From: Inonotus obliquus
Taxonomy: Eukaryota > Basidiomycota > Agaricomycetes > Hymenochaetales > Hymenochaetaceae
NCBI GenBank assembly: GCA_032164295.1
Contig: JAJHTX010000002.1
Location: forward strand, 1 to 64,000
DNA: 64,000 bases
Reading direction: 5' to 3'
The notes beneath the pieces were generated by a model. That model saw only the letters and a list, made by a program, of their open reading frames with translations. It did not search any database and was not told the origin of the DNA. Position numbers and translations under genes: made by a program. Below, piece after piece: positions 22,770 through 35,318 of this stretch (position 1 is its first letter; the number at the start of each line of letters is the position of its first letter).

Positions 22770-25700
22770 TATATACAGAATGTACGCGATCTGGCTGGGG
22801 CGCAAGATGCTGCGAGTCCCCTTCTCATATTTCTCATGCTAAGTGCTCATCACCTCCCAGACAATAAGACAATACATGTCTTTAATAAGTTCTATTTGGA
22901 TTACAATTTGCACGAGGTTTTGCGTGAGCTGCATGTCTGGTCTCGTTTACAACCACAAACTGAAGGTAAGCATTCGACTCTGCAATGTCACCACTTATTA
23001 ATTGTGCTGCAGATACATCCTCATTGACACCTCCGTTCCGCTCGCAACAACTTGCCAAAGCTTACCTTCACACCGCTGAAGAGAACTACGTGCGGCTGAG
23101 CTCGGTATCAACCCCGGTATCCCATTCTACGCTTACCCCATGCTATGGTACGGTCCCATCTACACCTTACAGTATCCACCAGCACACCTAGAGAAACCGT
23201 TGGTCCCATTTCTCAAAGTACCGAACGCCGAGAGTACCGGTACCGAGCGCCAAGAAACCCGGTACCGAGAATACCGAGAGTACCGAGTGCCGAGAAACCC
23301 GGTACCGAGACAATTTGGCAATTCGACATGCTCTCATGACATGGATCAGACGTCTTCCTCTCTGGTATTCATTCCTGATGGTTGGATTATGCATGCCGGT
23401 TCTTTGGGGAAGCTCAGGGTCAGTATCTGTTGAGGTTTTCAGGTCCGGTACCACCAGAAACGTGTTGGTATCAATCAGCAGGGGCGCAGATCTCTTGTCC
23501 TGAGGACTTTTCATCCAGGGGTACTATATGCTACGTTTTCATTGGTATCTTGTCCTCCCTAACCCTTTCTTGTTGTCCCCCTGATGGCGCTGCAATGTTC
23601 ACTTTCATTGTTACATTTTTCTTCAGACTTTTCTTTGTTTTGATCTTCCTTTCTACTTTCTCCTTTTGGATTTATGAGCTAACTACGGTACAGTAGTATA
23701 AATATCTCCTCCTGTACGTAGTAGCTCTCCAGGTAATCTTAGGAGCTAGCCTCTAACGTGAGGGCTCGGGTTTCCTCACCCCCTTCTCAGTTCCGTCTCA
23801 GTCTCATCTCAAGCTTCGTCCCAGTCCCATCCCAGTTCCGTCTCAAGTGAACCTTCAGAGTTAGCCTCCTGTGTGAGGGCTCAGGTTTGCTTCCCGGTCC
23901 AGTCAACACTCTCAGCCACCAGTCTCCTCCAGTCTGTTTCTTGCTATACCACCCCGTGCTAGCAGTTTCCTTGCAGTACCGACCTGTACCGACGTTTTTC
24001 CCACGGTACCGACATTTTGTTATCCTTTGCATTCTGCACGTCACCCTTTTGTTTCTGTACTGATCTTCTTGTTTGACAACATACCTTCACGTACCGACCC
24101 CTTTGTTTCTGTACCGACCTGTACCGAGGTTTTTCCCACGGTATTAGACTCTTGTTTTGCTACGTTCTCTCTCATACCGACCTATACCGAAGTTTTTCCC
24201 ACGTTCTAAACTGTCCTTTTCATACCAGAATCACATACTCTTCACTTCTGACCCATCCATTCACTCCCCCATTTAATAGACAACAAGTACCGTGAGCGTA
24301 CTGGTTAAGTACCGGCACGTATTAGCCCTCCCCCACTTATAACCATACATCCCTCGTCTCGGTATTTCGGTACCGGACGCGATCTCGCACAATTACCGCT
24401 CACCTGCATTACGACGCGGTCTCACACATCGTGGACAAAATTCGACAGCAGAATATCGCTCTCAGTATAGCTTCGCGTACCCTCGATCTAAATATCCTAG
24501 CTCTTTCTGAAGCATTTGAACCATTCTCTCAGAATGCGCAACAGACCCTCACAAAGCAGTGACAGCTGCTCTCCGCTCTCGACGCAGATCCGATTGCTAT
24601 CTCTGTCGTCCAGATACATCCGGTGCTTAGTGTCAATGTGCGAAAAGCGATGGAAGCTAGGAAGGGGAAACGGACTCTAGGAGATTATGTGGATAACGAC
24701 AAAATGCGCGAAGTCGAACGGTGAGCTATGGTATTCTATCTGTTTGATAGAAGATTGCATTAAGCCTTATTCTCAGACACTTTGATGCAACAATACAGCC
24801 AAACCCATGAATGCATGGACCGCCTCACCGTTGGTGCCGACCAGATCCGTTCGATACTACAGACGAATCGTATCCTTGAAAGTGCGGAATCATGCGAACA
24901 ACGTGCACATGATGCCCTTGAGAAAATTAACGACATAGCTTCCCGAATCAACACAACCAACTCTGACACGCTTTATCCCGAGCTGAAGCACGTAGATGCT
25001 CTCCTGCACAAGAAGCTTGAAAGTATCGCCGAACCAAGAATCTTTCAACAGAACTCTGCGTCGGAGCTCTCCGAAGAATCAGTGCACTCAATGTGGCTCT
25101 AGTGCAGCTTTCGACTCTTATGGGTGCGCTTCAAGCTGATTTCCGCGCGAAAAGAAACTTAAACCATATTCACCGACTGCACAATATAGTCTACGCTTGT
25201 GGAGCGACTGTAATCGAGATCGTCTGGCGAAAGGAATTTTCACGTTTCTTCTACCAACGTGCTCAGACTATCTTAGAAGTGATGGCGAAGCTAACCTCTG
25301 CGGAGCGTCGCCGGCGCCAAATTTATCGCGGTGCAGTGCATGGGCAGCTGCCGTTCGGATGAATCCGTGCCTACCATCGATTTCTCACCATCTGGAGGAA
25401 AAGGTATCGATGGCGACCAGACATTTATGCTCGAACGTGCAAGTCCTTGACGAGCTTGATCAGAAATTGCAAGCCAAACCTCACACCCCCACACATTCGC
25501 TGAAGGAGACACATGCGGCGTTTATGAAGCTTATTGGAAGAATAGGATTGAAGCATCCTTTGAGAAAGTAGTGGAACGTTCATGTATGCAAATTCATTCA
25601 CATTTCACTCCCCTTGTAAAAGCTGATTGTGACTGAGTAGTAATATCGTCCTCCCGCATGTCACTATCTCGGAGAAGATGTGAGTACATCACCCCATCTA

Positions 25701-25920
25701 TTCCATGCTTGCTTAGCTGATCATTGATTACTGTAGTAACCGAAGCGGACGAGGTGGCATTTCACGATCTTTCCGAACGAGTTGCATCTGTAGAAAAGGA
25801 GAATGCCGAGAGGGAAGGTATTTTTGCAAAGGAGCAGGAGCAATACGAGGCCGAACTCGCTCAACTCAAAGAACAGTTACACAATTTGTCGGAATTAACC
25901 TCGCGTCTGTAGACAAAAGC
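22770..25920 (+). pseudogene. ATG11: ATG11 (autophagy scaffold) pseudogene
   Basis: Atg11 is the coiled-coil scaffold of selective autophagy. Pieces in order match basidiomycete Atg11: NVRDLAGAQD of the ubiquitin-like N-terminus (22,780), VFNKFYLDYNLHEVLRELHV (22,876-22,940), AKAYLHTA (to 23,077), then after the 1.3-kb insertion HLHYDAVSHIVDKIRQQN (from 24,395). TLGDYVDNDKMREVER (24,680-24,722) is followed by RLTVGADQIRSIL (24,825) and GALQADFRAKRNLNHIHRLH (25,125). EFSRFFYQRAQTILEVMAKL and RRRRQIYRGAVHGQLPF follow (25,240-25,360), then a coiled coil EVAFHDLSERVASVEKEN (25,745-25,910). It is inactivated by the insertion, a TGA at about 24,560 and later frame changes. The far C-terminal part is missing. 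Confidence 0.82.
23077..24394 (+). mobile_element. 1.3-kb GGTACC-rich solo-LTR-like element, copy B
   Basis: Inverted relative to copy A (5,234-6,541) and very similar along its length. It begins TGAAGAGAAC, ends CTCGCACAATT and is flanked by ACCGC (23,072-23,076 and 24,395-24,399). A TATAAATA-like box lies at about 23,696. Removing it with one ACCGC restores the ATG11 reading frame (AKAYLHTA joined to HLHYDAVS), which fixes the boundaries and shows it inserted into a once-open exon. Confidence 0.85.
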
Positions 25921-25934
25921 TTTTCGCAATTGTC

Positions 25935-27860
25935 CTTCCGTGGTAGAAAGGCTCATCTGCAAAGAGCCAGGGACGGTGCCGAGCGAAGTCCCCCCAGACC
26001 TCATCGCTCAATGCTGTCTTAATGCCCTAGCCTTTATCTTCGGGTCCAATGGGCTTACTTCATTGTTTTTCTTGACGGAGCATAAGCTACCAGCCGGGCT
26101 GAAGAGAATTATGGCGAAGAAACGAAAAGGCAAGGAGAAGGAGGCCCTCCAATCTTACTATCCCATCGTCTTGCTTCCTGGGCTCCTGGATCGCCAGGTA
26201 CTGCTGAAAACGCAGAGCGTAATGGACTCATCGCAGGTGTATTGGATGCGGTGACACGACCACAACAAGCTTGAAGGGAGACCTTAAGAAGAAAGAAGAG
26301 TCTGGCGAAACGCCTTCAGCAACTACAGAGACACAAGCTCAAAAGAGCGTTCCCAGTGCTCACCGCTGCAACTGAGGCTCCCGCGGCTGCAACTAACGCC
26401 AATGGTAGGAGTTCTTAATATCTTCAATGCTATCGCTTTGACTTAGCTTTTGCTTTATGATCCACAGTAGAATCATCCCCAGCTCAACCACCTGAAGCAT
26501 CAGGAAGCAACCCAACAACAGTAGAGTCTGTCGAAGAAGAGATCCTGAAAACAATCAATTATATGTTCCAAGGCCGAGGCCGATGCGAGCGGCTCCGCTA
26601 AAATGCCAATGAGCGATCGTGTTCGTGAAATTTATTCTACTTTCCGATTTATTCCTCCTTGGAGGAAACTTAGCGAATGTCTCACGGTAGTCGAAAGCAG
26701 GGACAACGTGAAGCATATTCGTTACTTCTACCGTTTGATCGAATCGCTGATGGTCGTCTGCAAAAATGTTGGCGCGAAGAATTCCCATCCAGCTCTTGTT
26801 CCGGGTTCTCCTCGCTCGCCACTTCCATCTGAGTAGTCTGCGGAAGAGCCGTTCGTCTCATTCACTGACGAGCACCACAAGGTCTTGAACATGATGTTGC
26901 GAAATAGCCCTTCGCTAATGTAAGGCTCGTTCTCGTTGCTTGTACGAACTCTAGGGTTCTTGACTCTGACAACAAGCGCATTAACGTTAACCAGCAGCTT
27001 CACACACGACCGTATCCCAGAGAACACTATGCGCCTCTTCAAGTTAATGTGCGCCGTGCACGAGTGTTCGAAGACAGCTTCCAATGTTCCATGCCTTCCA
27101 TGCCTTCCAACACAAGACTGGTGACCAAATGAGTAATGGAAAGCTCAGAGTACGGTTCTATGTTGAGGAGGGTGTTGATGCGGAAGGAGTTACATATGAA
27201 TGGTTCCAAATTCTTGCTCACCAGATGTTCAACTCGAACTATGCTCTATTCAAATCCTGCGCAGCCGACAGGCAAACGTATCAGCCAAACCGGGCGTCCG
27301 AGATCAACCTTGATCGTCTATCATACTTCAAGTTCGTCGGAAGAGTCATCGGGAAAGCTATTTATGATGGGCAGCTAATGGATGCTCACTTTGCAAGAAG
27401 CTTGTATCGTATGCTTCTTGGTATACGTGTCGACTATCATGAGTGGATCCGGATCATTGCAAGTCGCTATGCTGGATTCTTGAGAATGACCTGGCCATTT
27501 TGGACTTGGCCTTCATCACTGAAGTTGATGAGGTCCGTATCCCTTCTCTTTTCTCAAAGTTGCGACTACTGATGCTCTGCTTCTTTATTTATTAGTTTGG
27601 TCGCCACGACTATATTATTCCGCTGAAGGAGAATGGCCAGACAATCCCTCAAGGTGACGCATTAGCAGAAGCAACGAAACCTGCACAAGAAATTTCGATT
27701 CGAACTTTCGCGAATGCACGAAGAGCTTGAGGGAAGTGAAGACACTCGAAGCGACTCACGCGAAACGTGTAGCTTGCCACTCGCTGACCAGACGGAAAAA
27801 CAATTTGAGGATCTCCCAGCACAATTTGAGGCGTCTCGATGGCTTTGAACCAACACAGAA
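25935..27860 (+). pseudogene. TOM1: TOM1/HUWE1 HECT ubiquitin ligase pseudogene
   Basis: Blocks match the C-terminal third of the giant HECT E3 ligase Tom1/HUWE1. They are LIAQCCLNALAFIFGSNGLT and KLPAGLKRIMAKKRKGKEK to LLDRQVLLKTQSVMDS (26,005-26,240), then ESLMVVCKNVGAKNS (26,740-26,785) and FVSFTDEHHKVLNMMLRNSP (26,852-26,912). In the HECT N-lobe come KLRVRFYVEEGVDAEGVTYE (27,145-27,200), FNSNYALFKSCAADRQTYQP (27,230-27,290), SYFKFVGRVIGKAIYDGQLM (27,320-27,378), and finally FGRHDYIIPLKENGQ (27,597-27,640). Frames shift repeatedly, and the C-lobe with the catalytic cysteine is absent. The enzyme cannot be functional. It follows the ATG11 pseudogene on the same strand, so both may come from one duplicated segment. 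Confidence 0.85.
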
Positions 27861-28021
27861 CATCAAACTTATCATTTTTTTGTATTATTGTGATGAATGA
27901 ATCTTATTTTGTGTGGATCCAATTCCCCGAAGGAGGGTCCGAGTGTCACACTCACTCCTGGCACATCCAGCCAGCTGTCAGGCCCAACGGGGCGGCTCAC
28001 GCAAAAGAGAAGTAAATTTAC

Positions 28022-29800
28022 ATGGTTACCAGAAGCTCGGCACACCAAAACAGGAAAATCCTTAATACAACATCCGTTTTCCCAGGCCTGGATGTGTTGC
28101 CGATATTTATCGTGGCAATCTCCCCCTCTCAGCCTCCTCAACATGCAGGCGCCTCTCATAATCTTCACTCCAAGCACATTACCGGTGGCTCTACGTCCAA
28201 ACGGGCTACCGACTCGACGCGTAACTTACAACCCATTGGCCAGAATATTCTTCGCCGTGTAGCTGGCCTCTCCCTGTCGCACCCTCCAAGGGATTCATCT
28301 TCTGACGCCGAAATGGACAGTAGCCAAGCACCGACAATTGCGTCCTCTCCTCTGAGTCCCAATTCAGAAAGCGTTACCTCCTTTGAAAGGAGCTCGCATA
28401 GAAACCAACAATCTTCGCTATCTCCTGCGCCTTCACTGTATTCGTTGACTGAGTCTCTCAAAGAACAAGTAATACACTCAGAGTACGGACGAGCAGTGAA
28501 CACCTCTCGGATGTATATAAACTAGCCGCAGATGAGCGTGAGGCCGAAAGATTGGGCAAGTGGAGCTATCAAAACATAATACTAAGAATCAATGATTGAT
28601 GGTACTCACTCCTAATACTTAGACAAACAACATCATTTATACAAAAAAGTCTTTGGGGACTATTCTCCGCCTCTGAGAGATGTATTGAAAGACGACGGTG
28701 ATCTCCTCAGGCCGAAGAAATGCCTTGATGTTGGATGTGGCTCAGGGGCATGGTAATTCCGTCTCTCCGCCATTCTATAGAGTACGTTACACTCATGACC
28801 AAGGACTTAGGATACTTGAGGTCGCATCTGCTTTCCCTCACGTTTCTTGCACGGCAGTTGACCTTGCTCCGCTTCCAGTTATGTAAGTATCTTCCGCATG
28901 CTTCAATATGAAACCTTACAACTTTGTTACACCCCCCTTCTAGTATCCCATCACTGATCGAGAGGACCGTTATTCCTACAAATCTCCGGTTCGAGATCGA
29001 TGATGTGACCCTCGGACTTGAGCATTTTGTGGAGAAGTTCGATGTCGTGCATGTGCAGCACATATCCCCAGGAATCAAGGACTATTACTGCCTTATCGAC
29101 TATGTGGCACTTGCTCTCCGTCCTCGTGGTCTTGCAGACTTCACTGAGACTGATGGCTGTGTGTATAACATTGGAAAATGCCCCGTCATTGCTAGTACTA
29201 TGGATATATGGGGGTCCATCGAACCACCCGAAGGTTGGGCGGGACGTGGCATGGCACGTTCGGAGACAAGTCCTCTGCACCATTTTCCGAATGCAAATTC
29301 CTCCAGGCCAACCCCTCATCTTGCATGCATTTTCACCCTTCTACACCAAGCGGCTCTAAAGCGTGGTGCCCATGTGAACGCTGCCGCTTTATTGCAAAGA
29401 TGGATCTCGGAACATCCTGCATACGAGGAAGTGACTTATCGTGAATCTTGGCTTCCTGTAGGAGAATGGCTTGACAACATTGATGTTCGGAACTATCCTG
29501 ATCTTCATACGATGACAAAAGAAGAACTTGATAAGCTTCGATCGATCAGTAAAGAGAACGGCGAAGATGTGATGGTGCGTATACTTCTAGTCTTCGTTAG
29601 CTCAACGGGAAATGTGATCCAATGATAACTCATTACAGGAAGTTTTGTTGTCTTCGCGGCCCCTCTTACTAAGCTGCGGAGTCCCAGAGGTGCTGGTCCA
29701 GTCCCTCATGAAAAAGGCCCATCAAGAAATTCAAGAAGGACGTACACCATTATATATTCGTGCACAAAACATATATGCACGCAAGAAGGAGAGTTGGTAA
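28022..29800 (+). CDS. TAM/LaeA-like SAM-dependent methyltransferase, possibly frameshifted
   Basis: A Ser-rich N-terminus (from about 28,310) leads to SEYGRAVNT (to about 28,500) and, one base out of frame, DVYKLAADEREAERLGK (to about 28,560). After an intron of uncertain ends comes VFGDYSPPLRDVL and motif I CLDVGCGSGAW (28,724-28,755). A 55-bp intron and ILEVASAFPHVSCTAVDLAP (28,809-28,875) follow, then an intron and LRFEIDDVTLGLEHFVEKFD (from 28,945). After an intron at about 29,575-29,638 the last exon encodes SRPLLLSCGVPEVLVQ to YARKKESW and TAA at 29,798-29,800. Order and motifs are those of the TAM-domain methyltransferases. Apart from the probable one-base deletion near 28,505 the gene looks intact, unlike its neighbours. 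The start codon is uncertain and the substrate is unknown. Confidence 0.7.
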
Positions 29801-32800
29801 TCAGTAGGCTTAGGAAATGGTCAGCCTTCATATGAATAGACTCGAAAGCTCCCAAATCATCACTGCTAATTTTCTCAAGAATTCCGGCGATGCGATGGAG
29901 GCCCTCGTTCACAAACTGTCCAAAAGAAAATAGTTAGTGTAATTATTCAATTTTATTGGCTTACGGGATGAAGGATGAATGTACCGCCCCTGCGACTTCA
30001 ATGCTGACGCCTTTCACTATCTCGGAGATGAAGTCCGCCTCCTGCGCACTGATGCATTGTTCATTAACCCGCTCGCGAGCTTATTCAGACCTTTCTTCGC
30101 TTGCGCCTCTGTCGAAGGATTATGCAGCTGTTGGCCTATCTGCTGTAACACGAATGATGTAACCGCCGCAGTCGCAGAAAGCTTCCATGGACTGAGGAGG
30201 GTTGAGACTACGTCTGGTCATCTACTTCTTCATCGTTGAATATCAGGCGCAGTGCAGAGGTGAGAGATCCATGCATACTTTCATGATAGGACTTGGCGAA
30301 GGATGGGTTGGCAAAAGCTCCCACGACAGTACCAATGTTACTCGCAGCAGCAAGCCTAAGGTCGACTTTACAGGAGAGCGATTGTTGGAGGTCAGCTACT
30401 TGGATTCTAACTTCCTCTCCGATGTTCTTGTTATGCTCTATGACTATGAAAACCAGAGCAGGGACGTTCTACACGAGCAGTCGGAAGTTCGCATCTTCAT
30501 AGATATCTCCTCGTCCAGTCTTGAGTCTTTGCATCTCCATCAAGTCAGACCGTCTTCTGAAGTGGATATCTGCTCGGCCAAAAGCTCCCTGTATAGAATA
30601 TGCACTGCTCGTAAGAGAATCCTGTTCTCTTCGAACTGTTCAGTGCTTTCTATAGAGGCAGCGATCTGCCACGCCGGGAATACGATGTCCTGAAGAAGCG
30701 TTGCGATCCTGAACGCATCGTGGACCGCGAAACGCAGGAAGACAAGGGTCATGACGTCCCTAGAATCAGCTGTGATCTGCATTAGCTCGCCCATACCAGG
30801 ACCGGACAACCACTCCAGGACATCCCGATCAATGCCCTCGGAGGAGTGGAGATCGACGCGCAGGAGGAATTTGGCATATCGAAGAGCACAATCTCCTTGC
30901 TCTAGCGCGTCCCCCACCATGCTGGGGAGTTCTTTAAGACTAATGTCTATCCAGACACTGCACGTCCAGTTTGCCGATGTTCGGTATTTGTACCAAAGTG
31001 AGTTCGCTAGACTGGCAGGTTATTTTCCTGTAAAAGAGCGAAAAGCTCGGGAAGCATCACTGGTCCAATAGCGGGTAACTCATCCATGACGAAGGGCCTG
31101 TGGTCACGTTCTGTGAGCTTGAATTTCAAATGCACTAGAAGGGTATCCACAAACTTGAGCAAAATGGCCTGCATCTTTGATGACATGTTGTCGAGAAATG
31201 GAGTCAAGGTATTTGCCATCATCTATCTCGAGCAGAAGGTTCACAAGGCATCTTATATGAACACCACTAGCCTTCCACGCTAGATGGGCATCTAACATAG
31301 CTGTGGCAATGTCAGGCATAGCGTCCATGCAAACCCACAAAATTAGGCCTCGTTTCAGATAGTCAACGATGGGTAGCAGTAGTTCAGATGCAGATGTCAC
31401 TTTGAGAGCATCGAGTGTGAACTGAGAATGGAGTTGAGGCTTCCTGTGTGATGAGTTCAGTTGAGAAATCATACCGCCAGACAATGGACATCATGATGCG
31501 CATTGCATCCAGACATTCTGTGACGACGCAGAAAACCCTCAAGGCGGCGGTCGAGTTTTCCAGGTCCTCCAGCAGAAAACCCTTACTATCATGTTCAGAG
31601 TGTAAGCAAAGAATGGTGAAGGAAGAAGCCTCACATCGATAAAAACTTCCGAACGCTGGGCTTAAATCACTGTCTTACGACACGTATCTTTTCAAAGTGA
31701 GCTGCGTTCCGTAGAAGGGAATCCGGTGGACCGTCCGAGCCCAAACTCCATAAAGAGCCAGCCTTCTTTGACTGACTAGTGCTGGGTCTGATCTATAGAG
31801 TGGAATAACACGGAGAACCATCCTATGACGGGATCTGGGCTCCTTGAATGTAAAGTCTCATTAATATATCGCTCCTAAAGTTCATACCCGACTTATCTCG
31901 CTCTAGGATAGACCGGTTTCTCCTCGGGCAATAAGCCTCTGAATGTATCAGTCGTAGGAGAACAGGCCTTTCTGTACAAACTCACCAAACAATAGTGCAA
32001 CCATCGTAAGATTACGACCGTCACATGCATTATCATCCGTATCAAGCCACTCGAATAGCCCAAAGGCCATCTGGAGATGCGATGTCCCGCCTACATGCAC
32101 ATTCCTCAGCTTTGTCACGCCAATGGCGAAGCAGCGTTGCAGCTGCGTACGGACGATGTTCCCCATACTGCAGCCAAAAAACACCTCACGCAAGCAATAG
32201 GAAATGTTTGCGAGAAAATGCCGTAGGCTGACAGTCAGTCCCAATATCGAAGAAAGACAGTGGGCCAAGCTCAGATCTACTCGTAATCGAGTTCAATAGC
32301 TACCCGGAACACAGTGAAAATGAGAGCGTGTCAAAATGCAGAGATATTAGGAAAGACCTTTACATCTGAGACCATCGACCGAAGATGGCTCTTTGTAGGT
32401 TGAGCACCTATACTGAATAGCATGGCCTCGTTCTGCTTCTTGACATCTAGCAATGTCTCATTAATGAGAACCCGTACACTTTGGCTTCCGTGTGATTCCG
32501 TCGTTTGCCAGGTGGAATTGTTTCCTGCCAAACAATTATGTATCGCCTCTGAATGTAAATTCCATGTCGTCGGGCTGATAAAGCACATTGGGGCGGCTAG
32601 GAAGGCACGCTGTAGTTTCACATTAGTTAAGTTCTTATCTGACCGAACTCTCATAGACTTACGCATAGCAAGTTTTCAAGTGGTAACTGAAGATGATTCC
32701 ATGTCTTCTTTACATGGCAGTTTGCTAACTAGTGCGGAAGTAAGCTCCGAGAACTATTGGTCAACAAGCTTGCTTACTTCTTGTAAATTTCCGAGACATG

Positions 32801-33980
32801 TGTCAATGAACGGCTCGACAAGCTCCCATTTCTGAAATACAATCGTCCACTAGGTGAGCTAATGAAGTCTGCTTGAGCAAGATTATAGCTCCCCACCATT
32901 TGAATAAGCCAAGGGAGGAATGTGGTGCGCTCGACCATATACTCCAAGTAGAATATTCGAAGAAGATCTAATCTAGTTAAATGTCAGTGCACCACATGAA
33001 GATTGTAGTCGACCGAGCTTACGAGTAGACGAACTTACGAGTAGACGAACTTCGACACCCATCGTTCTCGAGATTCTGGATCCCCGAGGACTCTTTTGAA
33101 TGTCTGCTTGATGTTCAGGCCAGGCCTCGGGGCACTTGGGAGAGCAATATCTGATAGTTGCTTCTTGAGATAGCCAGTCATCACATTGGCCCATTCAACT
33201 CTGTATTGCAACGGGTTATAATTCGGTTTGTTTCCCAACCCTGCCTATTTCGAACGAGAACCTGAAATGACAGCCAGAAACCAGGGACCTACAGTTTCAT
33301 TACTTCCAAACACCCTCACAAACCATACTGCGGATGAGCTGCGACAATGTTCGCGTGCAGGAGATCCAAAAGGTTGTTGCCTCTCACTCCATGCGGGATG
33401 CTCTTACTGAGCTTGCAGAGCGGAATCTCCAGGTTCGCAAGGTCAGCGAACCAAGCGCTCCATTTTGCGTCGTTGAGGGTCGCCCGAGAGGGGATCTGGA
33501 ATGTTGAAGATCTTCACATATAAGCGAGCTTTTGGTAAGTTTTATGAATATGCAACAAATGGGACCACAGACATTGATTGAGCCTGGTTTTCCGCTCAGC
33601 GTTGGAAGATCTGGTTCACGAATTCTTCCAGCTTCTTAACTAAAGCGCCCTCCTTCAGCTCCTTGATATGCCTAGACTTTGTGGTACATGTTTCGGCCTG
33701 GATGATTCAACGTCTAAAGTAATAAATGCTCAAGAAGCAGAGTGACCTGCCTGAATCGGGGTTTTGAGGACAAGACCATGCTTAATACTATCTTCATTGA
33801 GCACTTCTGTATCTTCAGACGGCCTTGGAGGGAAGAAGTTGATGAAACCTGAAAGAAATGTCTTCAAAGGGGCTAGTAAACAGGACCTAGAAAACAAACC
33901 TAGGTCTGCCGAGTTTGACGTCCTCGGAAGCACTCGGGAGGCACAGAATTATATATTCGGGGCTTCTCTCGTTCATTAGC
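29700..33980 (-). pseudogene. SRB8: MED12/SRB8 (Mediator kinase module) pseudogene
   Basis: Med12 links the CDK8 kinase to Mediator. Minus-strand blocks appear in N-to-C order: FFPPRPSEDTEVLNEDSIKH (33,780-33,840), GNKPNYNPLQYRVEWANVMT and YLKKQLSDIALPSAPRPGLN (33,110-33,238), and LQRAFLAAPMCFISPTTW (32,590-32,640). LSFFDIGTDCQPTAFSRKH (about 32,190-32,260), YGEHRPYAAATLLRHWRDK (about 32,100-32,170) and LTMVALLFGEFVQKGLFSYD (31,948-32,010) follow. Then come LKRGLILWVCMDAMPDIATA (about 31,310-31,360), CALRYAKFLLRVDLHSSEGI (30,830-30,890) and VNEGLHRIAGIL (29,870-29,905). Adjacent blocks lie in different frames with stops that introns cannot explain (for example the TGA before GVFWLQYGEH at about 32,185). 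The C-terminus is cut off where it meets the methyltransferase gene. Confidence 0.83.
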
Positions 33981-34332
33981 TTGGACATTGTCGGTCATAT
34001 CAACCTTGAGGCTCCCTGTAGTTTTGACTTATAAAGCAAAAGGAGTAACTAGAGTGTCCATGCTACGCAGCTGCGGTGGAACTACAGTGTGATGCGGCAC
34101 GTGTCAACAACTCTGTGGTGGTCGCAATTTTGAGTTTCAGACCCGGAGAATTTTTTTTTGTAATAGAAGTAACAAAGTTATGCATTTTTCTGGGGTTTTT
34201 GATGGGCCATCAAAAATGTTTCAATTTTTTTGGAAAAACAAAATACTGAAAAAATTGAATAAAAAATAGGAGCTGCTGTGGCATGCTTTTTCTTCATTCC
34301 CCAATGTTCTGAGACCTGACAGGTTACCTTGG
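33981..34332. other. AT-rich spacer, no gene
   Basis: Low-complexity A/T runs (for example 34,150-34,260) and no coding frame recognised. Confidence 0.5.
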
Positions 34333-34594
34333 ATGCCACCATGCAATGCAAAATCGAAACAAACCCTGCAAATTTTTGTAGTAACGCTTACTGGAACAAC
34401 AATTGCTATTGATGTCGAATCATCGGACACAATCTGTACGGTGAAGAATAAGATACAGGATAAAGAAAGGTATAGTTACCTTTGTATCATCAAATCAAAA
34501 CTCACAATTATACAGTATTCTGCCAAACCAGCAGCACCTTACCTTCGCATGTAGATTGAGGGGTACATATATGCAGCCTCTTACGATTTCTTGA
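34333..34594 (+). pseudogene. Ubiquitin pseudogene, truncated
   Basis: Exon 1 encodes [20 protein letters not shown] and [14 protein letters not shown], clearly ubiquitin residues 1-34 with Met1 replaced by Leu (CTG). A GT-AG intron (34,470-34,515) is followed by exon 2 (34,516-34,594), in frame, giving [19 protein letters not shown] then QPLTIS and TGA. This corresponds to ubiquitin residues 36-60 with many changes (Gly35 and Lys48 lost). The C-terminal Gly-Gly and last third are absent. It cannot conjugate. The out-of-place ATG at 34,333 adds 12 residues in frame but is probably irrelevant. Confidence 0.8.
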
Positions 34595-35318
34595 ACAATA
34601 GATAATTTCTTGATGAGGCAATGATCGACGTGATTTTGTGATATAATATACCTGATTTGGTCATATTTGATGGCATTACTAATTAAATTAAATAATTTTT
34701 AATTATTTAAATATTTGTTTCAATTTTTCCCAAGAAAAATTTTTGACCTCAAGAAAAAAATCTGAAAAAAATGCAAGTTATATTCCTACATACTATAGCT
34801 ATCCATTCATACACTTTAAAAGTCAATCCAAAGTGTTGTGGAGGAGGAGATATAGTTATAATTTAATGCGACTTGAGTTGTCAGCTTTAGCCGCTCCAAA
34901 CTGTAGGCAGTCTTTGACTCTTTGTGTGATAGTTGACAGTGAGTGAGATTTCCTTTCTGTCAGGATCCACTTTAGGCTTATCACGTGTCACAAGATCATG
35001 TCACATATTTTTGGACTGAGTCGAGGACTCGAGTCGCAGCAAACCCGAACCGTGTCTGCCGCGACACTCCCTTCCCATTCACAATGCAAGCAAGAACACC
35101 AGTGCAGCATTGCTGTTTGTGGGTAATATATGGTTTTCTATTGGACATCTAATGACCTAGTTTTACACCTTGTTCTATAATGAGCTATGTCTGCGGTACC
35201 CTGCCGTGTGCATCAAAAACACGTTGATCACTGCCTTCTACTGAATGAATTCCCGACCCACATGACTTGAATGATAGTAATGCTGTATTTCTAGTCCAAG
35301 ATCTGACGAGGCTCTCAG
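34595..35318. other. AT-rich spacer, no gene
   Basis: Very AT-rich (34,660-34,780), no coding frame or RNA gene recognised. Confidence 0.5.

Noticed and set aside
5234..24394. Elements A and B as the two ends of one giant 19-kb transposon
   Set aside because: Each has its own, different target duplication (GCGAT, GCGGT), so they are two independent insertions.
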